Below, piece after piece: positions 1 to 9,566 of a DNA stretch of 64,000 nucleotides (position 1 is its first letter; the number at the start of each line of letters is the position of its first letter). A program made the position numbers and the translations under genes. The DNA is from Augochlora pura. Lineage: Eukaryota > Arthropoda > Insecta > Hymenoptera > Halictidae. The notes under the pieces were generated by a model, which searched no databases, was not told where the DNA came from, and saw only the letters and a program-made list of their open reading frames with translations. The stretch is taken from assembly GCF_028453695.1 (NCBI RefSeq), contig NC_135777.1, forward strand, positions 2,914,001-2,978,000, written 5' to 3'.

Positions 1-413
1 CTCCGGCTTCACGTCCTCTATCTTCGGGGTGAGGACGCCGTTCGTCGGCCCAGTTACAGGGGAGCTTCCGGCGGAGTTGCTGGAAGAGGCACCGCCCTCC
101 AGGGAGTGTCTGCTTCCGGCTCGGGCGATGTTGATGTCCGTGGTCGCCGTGTGCATCGCGGACGCGCTGGCCACCGGGCTGGCCGCGTACGGCGAACCGC
201 TGACGCTGCTAGGGTGTCTCGTCTCCACGTAGCCGTACTTTGGGGACTCGCCCAGCTGCTGGCAGTACAGCTTCTCCTCCGCTTTGCTGGTCAGCTGGTG
301 CGTCTCGTAGGTCGGAAGGGAGACGTCGATGAACCCGTTGTACGCCGTGCTCGTGTGGTACTCGGGGTAGTACGAGCCCAGTGGCCTGTACTGGAACAGG
401 TTCTCCGTGGCTG
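1..413 (-). CDS. ss: spineless (AHR orthologue), C-terminal coding exon, partial at window edge
   Basis: Read on the minus strand from 413 to 1, this exon is open for 137 codons after two bases that complete a split codon, and it continues past the left edge. It encodes the activation-domain side of Spineless. The start reads ATENLFQYRPLGSYYPEYHT, is rich in Tyr and Pro, and is followed by a Ser/Thr/Ala/Gly-rich stretch (SVSGSPYAASPVASASA, later SSSNSAGSSPVTGPT). The last visible residues include VKPE, which fits the SUMO consensus (hydrophobic-Lys-x-Glu). The acceptor at 415-414 (CTCACAG) was chosen because its phase matches a CAAG|GT donor at 1245. An AG at 426-425 is an alternative but needs a different donor. 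The exon's identity is secure from reading frame and gene order; its exact 5' boundary is less so. Confidence 0.82.
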
Positions 414-533
414 CTGTGAGGTACCTGGGTCATAAGGGATCCTTCTGTTAGTATATAATGGAATTTGGGGAAGATTATTTAAGACGGTAGTTTCTAGACA
501 GCGTAGACTTCGATTTCATTGAGAATGATTTAC

Positions 534-1111
534 TTAACCCTTTGTACTTCTTTTTTCCTTTTAGGGGCAGTTCTAGCATACCACTCGAATGAGGGTATCA
601 TCTAGCATACATCAGAGGCTATCTGAGGGGACATTCAATTTTATTAGCGAAATTTATAGTACTGTATAAAATTATAAGAAAGTCGATTTCTTAAATACAT
701 GTTCCTCGACGTCTGCCAATTCAAATCGAATATCATTATATTAGGTATACTGAAAGTTCTGTCTGTTTTTAAAATGAAAGAAGATAATAAATTGCATTTA
801 ATAATATTTATTGTATAGCTCCGATCTTTACTTGTATCCTCTTACCAAAGTGACGGTAAGTTATACATAGCATTTTCAACAACAACAAAAATATATATAT
901 ATATGTATATCTCTCAAAACATATTTTTATATAAAAATAGATACGCGTTGAAACTTCAAATTCCATTATCAGACTTTCTAGTAGACCCGATATTATCTTA
1001 CTTGGTTCTAAAAGTATACTATATAATATAAAGGTTCGTAAGTCCACGTTTTCGCGATAAGACGGTGCCGAGTAGATAACGCTCGGTACGGCGCGGAGTG
1101 CAAAGGGTTAA
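534..1111. mobile_element. TTAA-flanked element in a spineless intron
   Basis: The left end is TTAACCCTTTGTACTTC and the right end GAGTGCAAAGGGTTAA, so the outer 11 bases form an inverted repeat with TTAA at both sides. The 578-bp interior is AT-rich with a (TA)n tract near 893-904 and no credible ORF. It fills about 70 percent of the 831-bp intron between the two C-terminal exons. It is probably a non-autonomous piggyBac-like element. Confidence 0.55.
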
Positions 1112-1244
1112 ACCGTAGTCTCTCAAAGTCTACACAGTCTCCGCGAAAATATATCAGTGTCTAGAATCTCGATCGCGGTTACGAATGTCATAGAAATCGC
1201 GTCCCGGAGTCTAGACGAGGCTTGGAGGATACAGGAGACACCAC

Positions 1245-1741
1245 CTTGGCCCATTAAACAATCGGAAGCGTACCTATTGTCCAGCGCGGTCGCCGGATAT
1301 AAAGTCTGATGGTAATTGCCCGTGTGGCCGATGTACGTGGTCAGGGAAGGATCCGTGCTGGCGGCGACCGCCGTAGGCGCGTACGGGGTCGGGTACATGG
1401 TGTTCAAGTTGCTGTAAGCGGCCGCGACCGCCGCAGCCGCGCTCGTATCCGCCGCGAGATAATCCACGGACGCGACCGTGGGCGTCACCGGCGGCGACAC
1501 CGACGACTGCGCGGAAAGTTTGGTACGTTTGTTCCGGCAGGTCGACAGGAAGTCCCTTAACTGCGTCTTGTACCGCCTGTTCACTCGCTGGGTTGTCGGC
1601 TGCGTCGGAAGCGTCGGTGTCATCACCGAGCCGGTCAGGCTGTCGCTGTCCGAGAAGTAACTGTTGGTCAGTCCGGCGTCCAAGTAGCTCACTTTGAAGT
1701 CCATCGTCCGCTTTCCCAGCAGATCCCTGCCCTCCTCCTCC
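1245..1741 (-). CDS. ss: spineless, exon after PAS-B (conserved RRYKTQLRDFLSTCR block, Ala-rich region)
   Basis: The exon begins after a TTGTTCAG acceptor (AG at 1743-1742). Its first base completes an ATG codon with the previous exon, so the protein runs HRPLM-EEEGRDLLGKRTMDFKVSY. That junction is typical of Spineless/AHR immediately after PAS-B, where human AHR has TDEEG. It continues with a Ser/Asp/Thr-rich stretch, then RRYKTQLRDFLSTCRNKRTK, a basic block I recognise from insect Spineless, and then an Ala-rich run with Tyr/Pro-rich sequence (NLNTMYPTPYAPTAVAAST). The chosen donor is CAAG|GTGGTG at 1245/1244, which is weak but gives a phase compatible with the next exon. The frame stays open past it, so the 3' boundary is less certain than the 5' one. 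Confidence 0.88.
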
Positions 1742-1986
1742 CTGAACAAGATATAATGACGTCTGAATTCGTGTGGCGGTCGCTCGAGCCGATTTTATCG
1801 TGGGTGTTAGGGGGGAAATTAATCTACAACTGGGTTATAGATATGTATCGCGCGATCTTTGGACAGTAGAGATTCTAAAGAGCATAGATCCGTCTTCAAT
1901 TTCTAAAACGATTTTAGAAGCGGCAATGGAAAGTGATAGTTCAAAGTTGGGAAGCCTGAGGGAGTTGTAGATAGATTTCTGTCTAA

Positions 1987-2481
1987 TTAACCCTTTGCGG
2001 TTGTGTATGTTCATCTATCTATCTCGAATATTATGTATTACTATTCGTTCAATGAAAATTAGCTCTTTGACGTATCATTTTTTTCACAGTTACTAAAGAT
2101 TAGAAATTCTTCAATTTCAATAATTTCTTAAAAGGAACAGAAAATTAATGTTTATTCCGCAGTTAAAATTATTCGAATGCTTAAATATTAATGGCAAGGG
2201 ATTAGAATTTGAAAGAACAGAATAACATCTATACTTTACGCTTTGCATTCGAATAGTGACCCTGAGGCACCACTAAAGAATTATTAAATCACGTTCCAAG
2301 ATGTAGCTTTTTATATTATCAAAGTTGAAATTTAAAGAACTGTTAAAACTATAATTATTATATAAATCGCAAGACTTAATATCATATGCATAAAATGCAG
2401 TTTGTCATATAGAAGAGAAATACCACAAATCAGACAAATTATTTTAAAATGACAGCTAACGTTTCGCGTGCAAAGGGTTAA
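1987..2481. mobile_element. TTAA-flanked MITE, CCCTTTGC family, reverse orientation, in a spineless intron
   Basis: The ends are TTAACCCTTTGCGGT and GCGTGCAAAGGGTTAA. An internal block, GTGACCCTGAGGCACCACTA near 2258, is the reverse complement of the GGTGCCTCAGAGTCACC block that marks other members (15540, 35390, 38960). The element is 495 bp and lies in the 897-bp intron between exons ending at 2639 and starting at 1741. Confidence 0.6.
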
Positions 2482-2638
2482 TAAGTTACTACTAAGAATT
2501 TTCATGACGACTTCTCGAGTGAAGTCCTCGAGGTCTCTAAGTACTCAAAGTACGTTAAGGGGTTAATTCCAACCACAATGACACTTATATCTAAGTTTAA
2601 TACAACCGCGAAGGGTTAACCTCTTAGCACACACTCAC

Positions 2639-2780
2639 ATGAGAGGTCTGTGCGTGCTGATGATGAAGTCTGGTTTCGAGTTCTTGTAGACCAGTCTAGA
2701 ACTAGTCTGCAGCCACTGCCAGCCGCCATCTTTCTTCTGGAATCTGTAGGCTATCATCCCCGACGCCCCAGTCTTCAATA
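2639..2780 (-). CDS. ss: spineless, exon encoding the C-terminal half of PAS-B
   Basis: This 142-nt exon has a TTCGGTTGCAG acceptor and a strong donor, CTCAT|GTGAGT. It encodes LKTGASGMIAYRFQKKDGGW, then QWLQTSSRLVYKNSKPDFII and STHRPL. These are the last beta strands of the PAS-B domain and align with human AHR (IKTGESGMIVFRL, WTWVQSNARLLYKNGRPDYI). PAS-B in AHR binds ligand and HSP90. Drosophila Spineless is generally regarded as ligand-independent, and nothing here decides the point for this species. Both split codons (phase 1 in, phase 2 out) join cleanly with their neighbours. Confidence 0.95.
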
Positions 2781-2866
2781 CTGCAACCGAATAAAAGTTT
2801 CAATGATAATTCAGAACTCGTGGGAATCGTTCGAAGAAAAACAAAGGATTTGTGAATCGTTCTTAC

Positions 2867-3161
2867 GTTCTTGGTGAGCGCTGGCGACGTAAGCCAAGTC
2901 GTCGTAATGGACTAGATCATAGCCACCGAGGTTCGCCAGCTCGGCGTCGGAGTAGCCTAGCAGCATCTTCCCTCGCTGGTCCATGGAGACCAACGCCAAG
3001 TCCAGCTTGTGTTTGCTCTTGAACATCACGTCCTTCTGCGGGACCTCTAGCAGGGAGGGTGGTCCGAAAGGGGTGCATAGAGCGAACAGAGCCAAGGGAG
3101 GCTCCTCGGTCTTCCTGTTCTGACCGTGGAGGATCTTGACGCGTCCTCTGATGTCCAAACG
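2867..3161 (-). CDS. ss: spineless, exon from the end of PAS-A through most of PAS-B
   Basis: The 295-nt exon follows a good acceptor (CTTCCTCTTGCAG) and ends at GAAC|GTAAGA. It starts in phase 0 with RLDIRGRVKILHGQNRK, the last PAS-A strand and linker (AHR: GKLKYLHGQKKK). The PAS-B core follows: LALFALCTPFGPPSLLEV, MFKSKHKLDLALVSMDQRG, KMLLGYSDAELANLGGYDLV and HYDDLAYVASAHQE. The pattern KHKLD..., GY...EL and a Tyr-aspartate-hydrophobic run is diagnostic of AHR/Spineless rather than of Single-minded, Trachealess or Dysfusion. It is separated from the next exon by a short 86-bp intron. Confidence 0.96.
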
Positions 3162-3242
3162 CTGCAAGAGGAAGTGCTTGGTCAATATTAACATAGAAAG
3201 AACACTGCACCGTTTATATCGATATTATCTAAAAGATATCTA

Positions 3243-3537
3243 CAGGGTGTCCTAACTTCATTTTCGGGGTTCCTTAGTTCATTTGAAGCAACTTTTTCCT
3301 TTACAGAAACGTTCTCCAAGGCACCGTTAACGAGTTATTTGCGAAAAACAGTATCCAATACGAGGCGACCTCTGCGAGGCAATCACGCTTGTCGATCTAG
3401 CCTCTCATTGGTCAATGTTTTTCGTTAATAACTCGTTAACGATGCCGCGGAGAAAGTTCTTGCAAAGGAAAAAGTTGCTCGAAATCACCTCAGGTATTCC
3501 TCATTTCCGTATTGTTGGACATTTGTCGGACACCCTG
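3243..3537. mobile_element. fold-back MITE with CAGGGTGTCC termini
   Basis: The termini CAGGGTGTCC and GGACACCCTG are perfect inverted repeats with TA on each outer side (3241-3242 and 3538-3539). A second, longer inverted repeat lies inside (GGCACCGTTAACGAGTTATT at 3320 onward against AATAACTCGTTAACGATGCC ending 3446). Most of the 295-bp element can therefore fold into a hairpin. There is no ORF. The class is a TA-target MITE, probably Tc1/mariner-related. It lies in the PAS-A/PAS-B intron of spineless. Confidence 0.75.
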
Positions 3538-4249
3538 TAGGAACCGAGTGTGTAGGTCTTGGTAAGGCGGTCGAGCTTCTGCTCAGACCTGTCCATCGAT
3601 GGTCGTTGTCGCCCATCGTCCACGAAAACGCGCGTAAATCAAGACCCGGACAAAACCAGGCGCTGCCTTTGCTGGCACGGAGCCGCGTCCCGCAAAACAC
3701 TAATTATCTTACGGCAAACAGCCAGCGAATACAGAAGTTAACGGAACAAAGACAGCCGAACGGCTATAAAGGGCAAGCGGGGAAGACACGAACGCGGGCC
3801 AACGCGGGCTGGTCGCGCAAAAAGGCCGCCGCACTGACGTTTATGAAAATGAAACTGTAATCGTAAAAGCTTTACGGCGGGAACGACACCGGCGTGCCCG
3901 AGTCCCGGGCGCAGAGCGTCCTTCGCGCCAACAGCAACGCCCTCCGTTTTTACCGAAATCCACGCGAGATCGTCCTCGACACCTTTGTACGTTCCGCGAA
4001 ACCTTTGTACGTTCCCCTGTTCGGGCTGATGGCGTTTTCTTCTCGCCGCCGCTCCGACGAGAGATAATACGTCATCTGGCTTTCAGGAAGACCTCGTTTA
4101 ATTTCACCGCGGCTCGGTCGCAAGAAACGAGAATTGAACGAGAATTCTGTTTTCTCCGACTGTCGGTACCCCGTTCCTAGTTTCTTCCATTGTCTTGAAA
4201 CGCGGCCGTTTTGTTCGCCCTTTAGTGGCACTGTGGTCTCTACGGGCGA

Positions 4250-4672
4250 CCATTATGGGGGATGAAAGTTATTCCTGATGCTTCAATTGATACTGTTTTA
4301 TATTATCCTATATTATTGTTGTGTATCTTGGAGGATAGAAATTATTCTTGATGCTTCAATATTATTCTATATCGTGAGGGATGAAAATTATTCCTGATGC
4401 TTCGATATTGTTGTTTTATATTATTTGATATTATTTTTCTATATTATTTGATATTATTTTTCTATATTATTTGATATTATTTTTCTATATTATTCTATAA
4501 TATTTTTCTATATATGAGGGGTGAAAATTATTCTTGATGCTACAATATTATTATCCTATATTATTCTGTATTATAGGGGATGAAAATGATTCTTGATGCC
4601 TCAATCTTTTTATTCCATATTATTTTATATTATTATTTCTGTTATTAATATAAAAGACGGGGGATGATCTAT
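4250..4672. repeat. degenerate minisatellite (GGGGATGAAAATTATTCTTGATGCTTCAATATT)
   Basis: Five diverged copies of a unit reading roughly G-rich start, GATGAAAATTATTC, CTTGATGCTTCAATATT begin near 4256, 4330, 4377, 4516 and 4575, with a sixth start near 4660. They are spaced unevenly by AT-rich filler. Within 4430-4500 a 23-bp unit (TATTATTTGATATTATTTTTCTA) is itself repeated three to four times, so there is a repeat inside a repeat. Confidence 0.8.
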
Positions 4673-5619
4673 AGATTACCCAAATAAAAATTTAGATTAT
4701 CCATGAACGAAAGAAGATAGTGTGCGAGTCATTAGCATCCTTACAATTGGACAATTGTGTACGCGGCGGCGTCTACCGACGGAGCGAAGAAAATACGTTC
4801 AAGGAATTTGCTAAGTGGACTGGCCGAACGGGGCCCAGCGCTAAGTATGACCCTTTAGGCTCGCGATATCCTCCAGCGAGACGGAGGAATGAATCGGGGG
4901 AGGGAGAGACCCCGTGTAGAAACGGCGGCGTTATAATCTTACACGAAATGAGAGAGCGAAAAAAATATACAAACACGCAGAGTTTAATGCAACTTCCGGG
5001 CAAGAAAAAGCCTCCGTAATTCCATCGACCAGATACCGGAGAGGAAAAAAAAAACCCGCGGTAATTACAGTCGGACGGGGAAAAACCACCCTTTTCCCCC
5101 GCAATTAAGTTCCATTATCGCGAGCCGCGGGGTTAAATACGGCTCGCGGTGGCAATTATGAAAATTTGATGTCGTAAAAATCCCCGATCGATAGCTCGCG
5201 ACGACGACGCGACTCTCTCGCGACGCCCGATCGTGCGTTCCAGATCCTTGTGGAAACAGAGGGGGGGATCCGGGAGACACACAAACGGTGGACGGAGACG
5301 CGCGGCCGGCTGCTCGCTGGCTGGTTAGGTTTTCACGGGATAACAAATGCACGGAAGACAGCAGCACGAAAACTCCTTCGCGGGGGCCAAAGTATCATCC
5401 GTGATCGCGTGACCGCGTGTTTCAATGAATGAACGAGAGCTGCGTACTCGTGGAATGCGCCTGGAACTGCGACCTGGCATGCGAGATACCCTGAACTTCG
5501 AGGATCTGCACGCTTTTTGGCGGGAAACTGACCGATAGCCATTCTTTACGGTAAAGTTGCAAGCTTGCGAAATATCGATTGGGGCGACATTGATGAAACG
5601 ATGCTGACGATGTCTAAGT

Positions 5620-5748
5620 ATTTCAGTAGTATAATAATATATTAATGTTATACTAGTAATACTAATATATATAATAACAATAATAGGAATATAATATAAT
5701 AAATAGTAATATGATAATAATAATAGTAATAATAATATAATAATATTA
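5620..5748. repeat. AT-rich (TAATAATA) tract
   Basis: About 130 bp of imperfect TAA/TAATA repeats leads directly into the left end of the MITE that starts at 5749. No gene is present. Confidence 0.8.
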
Positions 5749-6142
5749 GGGGGACCGGAAAGCAATGTCGAAGAGATTTTATGGTTCGAGCGACTTGTTT
5801 TCTTATAAATAATCCAATCTGAGATTCTTTTTTGTAATTTATGGTGAAACGGTCAGCCGAATACTAGAAGAGGTACATATCCGGCATTGTATGCTTCTAG
5901 CAAGAGGAGTAACGCAACAGTTGCTACCAAAAACATTTTCGATGTTTATAGAAATAATGATTAGACGTTCGCAAATGCCAAAGGCCATAAAATGCTTCAA
6001 GTTATATAAAATGGCAATTCTGCAAGCATAAACATATATCTTGGATTTCCACTTAAATGACTGCAAAGGGTTAAATACAAAAACTTGTTCAAAATTTATC
6101 TGTTTGAATTCAATATTAAAAAGCATTGCTTTCCGGCGTCCC
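5749..6142. mobile_element. 394-bp MITE with GGAAAGCAATG termini
   Basis: The ends GGGGGACCGGAAAGCAATG (5749-5767) and CATTGCTTTCCGGCGTCCC (6124-6142) are 19-bp inverted repeats with three mismatches. TA lies on both outer sides (5747-5748, 6143-6144). There is no transposase. The TA target points to the Tc1/mariner superfamily, but I do not recognise the family. Confidence 0.7.
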
Positions 6143-7281
6143 TAATAATACTAATATAACAGCACTATCTTTTCAATTACCTAGAAATGGTAAAACGAAC
6201 CGACACGGTACAAGAACATAAATCTCAAAGATTCCTCAACGTATCTTTACGGTGCGAGATCATTTTTCGAAACATCAACCCCGAAGGAGCGTCCATAAAA
6301 GCGAAGACCGTTTCATCCGCGAATAAAATTAAACCATAAATCTGTCCGTATCGCGACAAGCTCGTCCGTGTCGCATTAAAAGTACGGCGTGGTATAAAAC
6401 GGATCTAAACAATGGCATCTAAGAAATGACTGTTCGGCAGCCAGATCCATTGGGACAAGAAAGGTAACGCGTCTTTTCAATTACTCGCACTCAAGGATGA
6501 TTTATAAAGCGGAAGATCGCCGGATAAAAATGCCGGATTCGATTTTCTTTTTCGAGGTTAGGGGCCGCGCAAGTCGGCCGCGCGGCGTCCACTGGCAAAT
6601 GACTTGTTCTTTCTGCGACCGGTACGAGCAGGAAAGGACAAAGAACAGGCCGATCCGAGGCGCGCGACTGGAAAAAAGCAATTACCCGGAACAGAAGGAA
6701 ACAGACAGACGACGAGACGGAGGGTAACCGCCACCTCTCTCTCTTTTCCTTTACGGCAGTGAAATTATTAATTACTGTTTTGTATGCCGAGCGTGAAGAA
6801 GTCCTCGGCGCGGTCGCAATGCATCGCGGCCCCTGCAGCTTTTGCTGCTCTCGTTGCATGCACCGTTGCCAAACGGCAAGCCTTGCCATTGTTTAACCCG
6901 AGTGTCAATAAACATAACGTATCAATAAACATAAACGATTCGCTGAATTAACAAAACAACGTCCGTTTAATCCAAGCGCTTGGATGAAGCGCTTTTATTA
7001 AGTCGAGTTATAATCGAGTCATAAATCGATGCAACTGAATCGAATCTACTGTTTTCATTTCGCCACTATGAATTACCGGAACAAATGCACTTTTACCTAC
7101 GCTAAATTAATAAAATATTTTAGGATTGATAAAATAACAAAGACATGGAAAATAAATAAATAATCTAGCAAAAACGTCCAAGTGACGCGTATTTTTAGAG
7201 CTCTCGTCTAGTTACGAAAAAGATCGAACAATTAGTGAATTTAACGATTGTTGAAACCATTTTTGTGTTCGACTGGCTTAC

Positions 7282-7491
7282 CAGAAAGCCGGAAGTGTTG
7301 TCCAATAGGCACCGGAATCGGACGGTGAAGCTGCGCTCGAGAAGATGGCTGTGCTGCGGCGAAAGGGCGTCGTGCAGGGGCAGACTGGCGCTCTCGGCAG
7401 GTAGAAAGGAGTTCCACATCAGCTGCCGTTGCAATTCTTCTCGATCCTCGCTGTGCACCAGCTCGTAGACACTCTGATGCACTATATCGGA
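7282..7491 (-). CDS. ss: spineless, exon encoding the second part of PAS-A
   Basis: This 210-nt exon is in phase 0 at both ends (acceptor CTGTTACAG, donor TTTCTG|GTAAGC) and encodes 70 residues. It starts SDIVHQSVYELVHSEDREEL and continues QRQLMWNSFLP, an insert (AESASLPLHDALSPQHSHLL), then ERSFTVRFRCLLDNTSGFL. Human AHR has the near-identical segments [27 protein letters not shown] and RCLLDNSSGFL, which fixes the family. PAS-A mediates dimerisation with Tango/ARNT. The next exon downstream, 4.1 kb away, continues in frame. The preceding 30 or so PAS-A residues should be on a separate exon that I could not find. Confidence 0.96.
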
Positions 7492-7638
7492 CTGTAACAG
7501 ACGTTTACTTTCTTAGAAGACAATCCGAAAGAACGCGGTTGCTCGCGATAGGTAACGGGAGAACGATGGAACGTTTTCCGAAGGCTCGGAAAATAGATTT
7601 TCCGAGGAAAACGCGATATTTTCGCAACGTCTCCAAGG

Positions 7639-7710
7639 AGCAGAGTGGCGCAGTGGAAGCGTGCTGGGCCCATAACCCAGAGGTCCGTGGATCGAAACCA
7701 CGCTCTGCTA
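7639..7710 (+). tRNA. initiator tRNA-Met (CAT anticodon), copy 1
   Basis: This is a 72-nt cloverleaf. The acceptor arm AGCAGAG (7639-7645) pairs with CTCTGCT (7703-7709), with discriminator A at 7710. The A box region is TGGCGCAGTGGAAGCG and the anticodon arm CTGGGCCCATAACCCAG has CAT at 7671-7673. The GGG/CCC pairs bordering the anticodon loop and the T-loop ATCGAAA (instead of TTCGAAT) are hallmarks of eukaryotic initiator tRNA-Met. There is no intron. A T-rich run from about 7729 can serve as Pol III terminator. The gene lies in the large spineless intron, opposite in orientation to spineless. Confidence 0.97.
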
Positions 7711-8043
7711 TGATACTTGGTCATTAAATCTTTTTTTTTTTTTTCTTTTTTTACTTTTATCTCTGCCCCCTCGAGCCGCTTTAGCTGAAGAATTACATAA
7801 TTTGGCTCAAGTTTCATGAATATTTAATGTATGTAAATATTAATCGCAGCTTTAAAAATAGTATTTTTATTTCACCGCGAGCCGAGGGGGTTGTGCGCGA
7901 CGTTCTGTAGCGTGTGACATAAATTACGTGATTTACAAATAATAAAAAAAGTGTTTATTCGAATCGTTCGGCCCGCGTTGTCGTATAGCACGGCGTCGCG
8001 TATGTCGCGGGTTAGAAAATATAAATAAAAAAATTATACCAAC

Positions 8044-8115
8044 TAGCAGAGCATGGTTTCGATCCACGGACCTCTGGGTTATGGGCCCAGCACGCTTCCA
8101 CTGCGCCACTCTGCT
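8044..8115 (-). tRNA. initiator tRNA-Met (CAT anticodon), copy 2
   Basis: The sequence is the same 72-nt initiator tRNA on the opposite strand, with acceptor arms at 8045-8051 and 8109-8115 and the anticodon at 8083-8081. It differs from copies 1 and 3 by one base in the T stem (CCATG instead of CCACG), which turns a G-C pair into G-U and should still fold. An A run at 8029-8035 on the plus strand supplies the T-run terminator. Its flanks are not similar to those of the other copies, so it is either an older duplicate or an inverted reinsertion. Confidence 0.96.
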
Positions 8116-8204
8116 TCGATGGGAACCGTTCCCCTATCGTTTTCCACGTGATTAGATCGCTAATTGTTTATTTTCTAACTGTACAATTTCTTAAACGGTT
8201 TAAC

Positions 8205-8226
8205 TGTACCACTGGACCACTCTGTT
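8205..8226 (-). pseudogene. tRNA-iMet 5'-end relic
   Basis: The minus strand reads AACAGAGTGGTCCAGTGGTA, a match with four mismatches to the first 20 bases (acceptor arm, D arm and A box) of the initiator tRNA copies. No anticodon arm or 3' half follows. It is most simply a decayed or truncated copy from the same cluster. The match is short, so chance is possible but unlikely given the location. Confidence 0.5.
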
Positions 8227-8821
8227 TTATTGTAGATCATTTTAGTATGAATTCTGTGTTGGTATAGATTGAGAATTATTTATTTTTCAGCCGTTTGATG
8301 TTTTTAGTAGCGTATAAAAATATAGTTTATTCTAAAACGATGATTTATACAAGTATAGTAATTCTTCTTTAATTGACCTTCAGCTTAGAAACAAAAATTG
8401 TCAGTTTGGGGAGAGAAGATACGATTATTCGAACCTCGTGACCCGTTCTTGTAGTTTTTTAATTGTTAATTAGTATAAAAACGATCTCCCCTTCCCAAAA
8501 CTGTCCAAATTTGTTTAAAAGGTGTAGGACGATTCGGAAGAATTTACTGATTCGTTAATACACGTTTCAAGAAATATCATATCGAAGCACACGTTTATTC
8601 GATACAATATTGTAACAAATATTGCAAGCAACTTAGCAAATAGTTTACTTCGTAAGCGAGTAAACTAATTTCCAGTGAAAGCATTTAAGTAGAAAGTTCC
8701 CGACATGCCACGAGAGTAGCAAATTCCATCTACGCTAATTGTTACAATTGGATAGTATTGATTTCTCCCGCTGTGCCCTGGCAGAGGTCTCATGTCAACT
8801 TAAGAGACCTCTACTCACAAC

Positions 8822-8893
8822 AGCAGAGTGGCGCAGTGGAAGCGTGCTGGGCCCATAACCCAGAGGTCCGTGGATCGAAACCACGCTCTGCTA
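8822..8893 (+). tRNA. initiator tRNA-Met (CAT anticodon), copy 3
   Basis: The mature sequence is identical to copy 1, with the same 72-nt fold and CAT anticodon. The first 16 bases downstream (TGATACTTGGTCATTA) are also identical to those after copy 1, while the upstream flanks are unrelated. This points to a fairly recent duplication of the gene plus its 3' flank. A T-run terminator follows at about 8910. Confidence 0.97.
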
Positions 8894-9493
8894 TGATACT
8901 TGGTCATTATTTTTTTCGCAATATTTTTCACTGTACCATAAAACAGCATTTAACCGACACACTGCGGTATATAACAATTTTTTTTTCACAAAGAATTCGC
9001 CTTAAAGATGACTGAAAACATTTCCTAGAAAACTTCGCGCGTCACACAAAGTTAATTATCTCGCGGACCGTGTTACGAGATTTCCTTTTAAACAAAATAC
9101 ATACTCCGCTAATCGCGTACACCGCGCTCGATAAGAATTCGGCGCAGCTATAAACAATCGCGTCTCGGAAATCATCCGATCCTAATCACAGAAAAAGCAT
9201 CCCTCGCGGGGGGCGGCCCATCGGCCGAGGCTTAAAATCAGCAATGCAAATTCCCACGGAAAGAACAAAAATTTCTTTCGAGCCCGGGTATCGTTCATCT
9301 CGTGCCTAAAGCCCGAAGGTTCTCATGACTCACATAGACCGCGCACCCCCTAATCCGTCGATCTAAAAATCCTTAATCAAGAGGCGTACTTCGGTCTCAC
9401 CCTTTCGCAGCGAATCAAGGAACCCGCCACCCCCGAACACCGGACAGTCCTCGAGCAGCCCCGGAATGGCCGCGGGGTTAGGGTTGCGGTAAA

Positions 9494-9566
9494 CGGAGGG
9501 GCGGGTGGGAGAGGCGACGGGTCAGGGGAGGGAGGGCAGGCAGCAGGGAGGGAGGGAGGGAGGGGA
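9494..9566 (+). other. G-quadruplex-prone G-run cluster
   Basis: The plus strand carries successive G runs, ending in GGGAGGGAGGGAGGGAGGGG at 9546-9565. At least four runs of three or more Gs are separated by single bases, which fits the intramolecular G-quadruplex pattern. The matching C-rich tract at 9790-9855 puts a similar potential on the minus strand. Confidence 0.7.

Larger units (their letters stand above)
3540..7281 (-). other. remainder of the 4.1-kb spineless intron
   Basis: Apart from the entries listed separately (minisatellite 4250-4672, MITE 5749-6142), this stretch shows no gene. 3560-4250, 4700-5620 and 6150-6900 are GC-richer unique sequence with short random open frames lacking codon bias or splice-consistent homology. 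6900-7281 is AT-rich. I see no RNA gene. Confidence 0.6.

Noticed and set aside
1123..1749. Initial reading of the minus-strand exons as dysfusion (NPAS4-like)
   Set aside because: The bHLH-PAS family was clear but segments such as HQSVYELVHSEDREELQRQL, LLDNTSGFL, KHKLD and the RRYKTQLRDFLSTCR block match AHR/Spineless, not Dysfusion.
7539..9015. Small frames containing SGAVEACWAHNPEVRGSKPR
   Set aside because: They are translations of the tRNA-Met genes.
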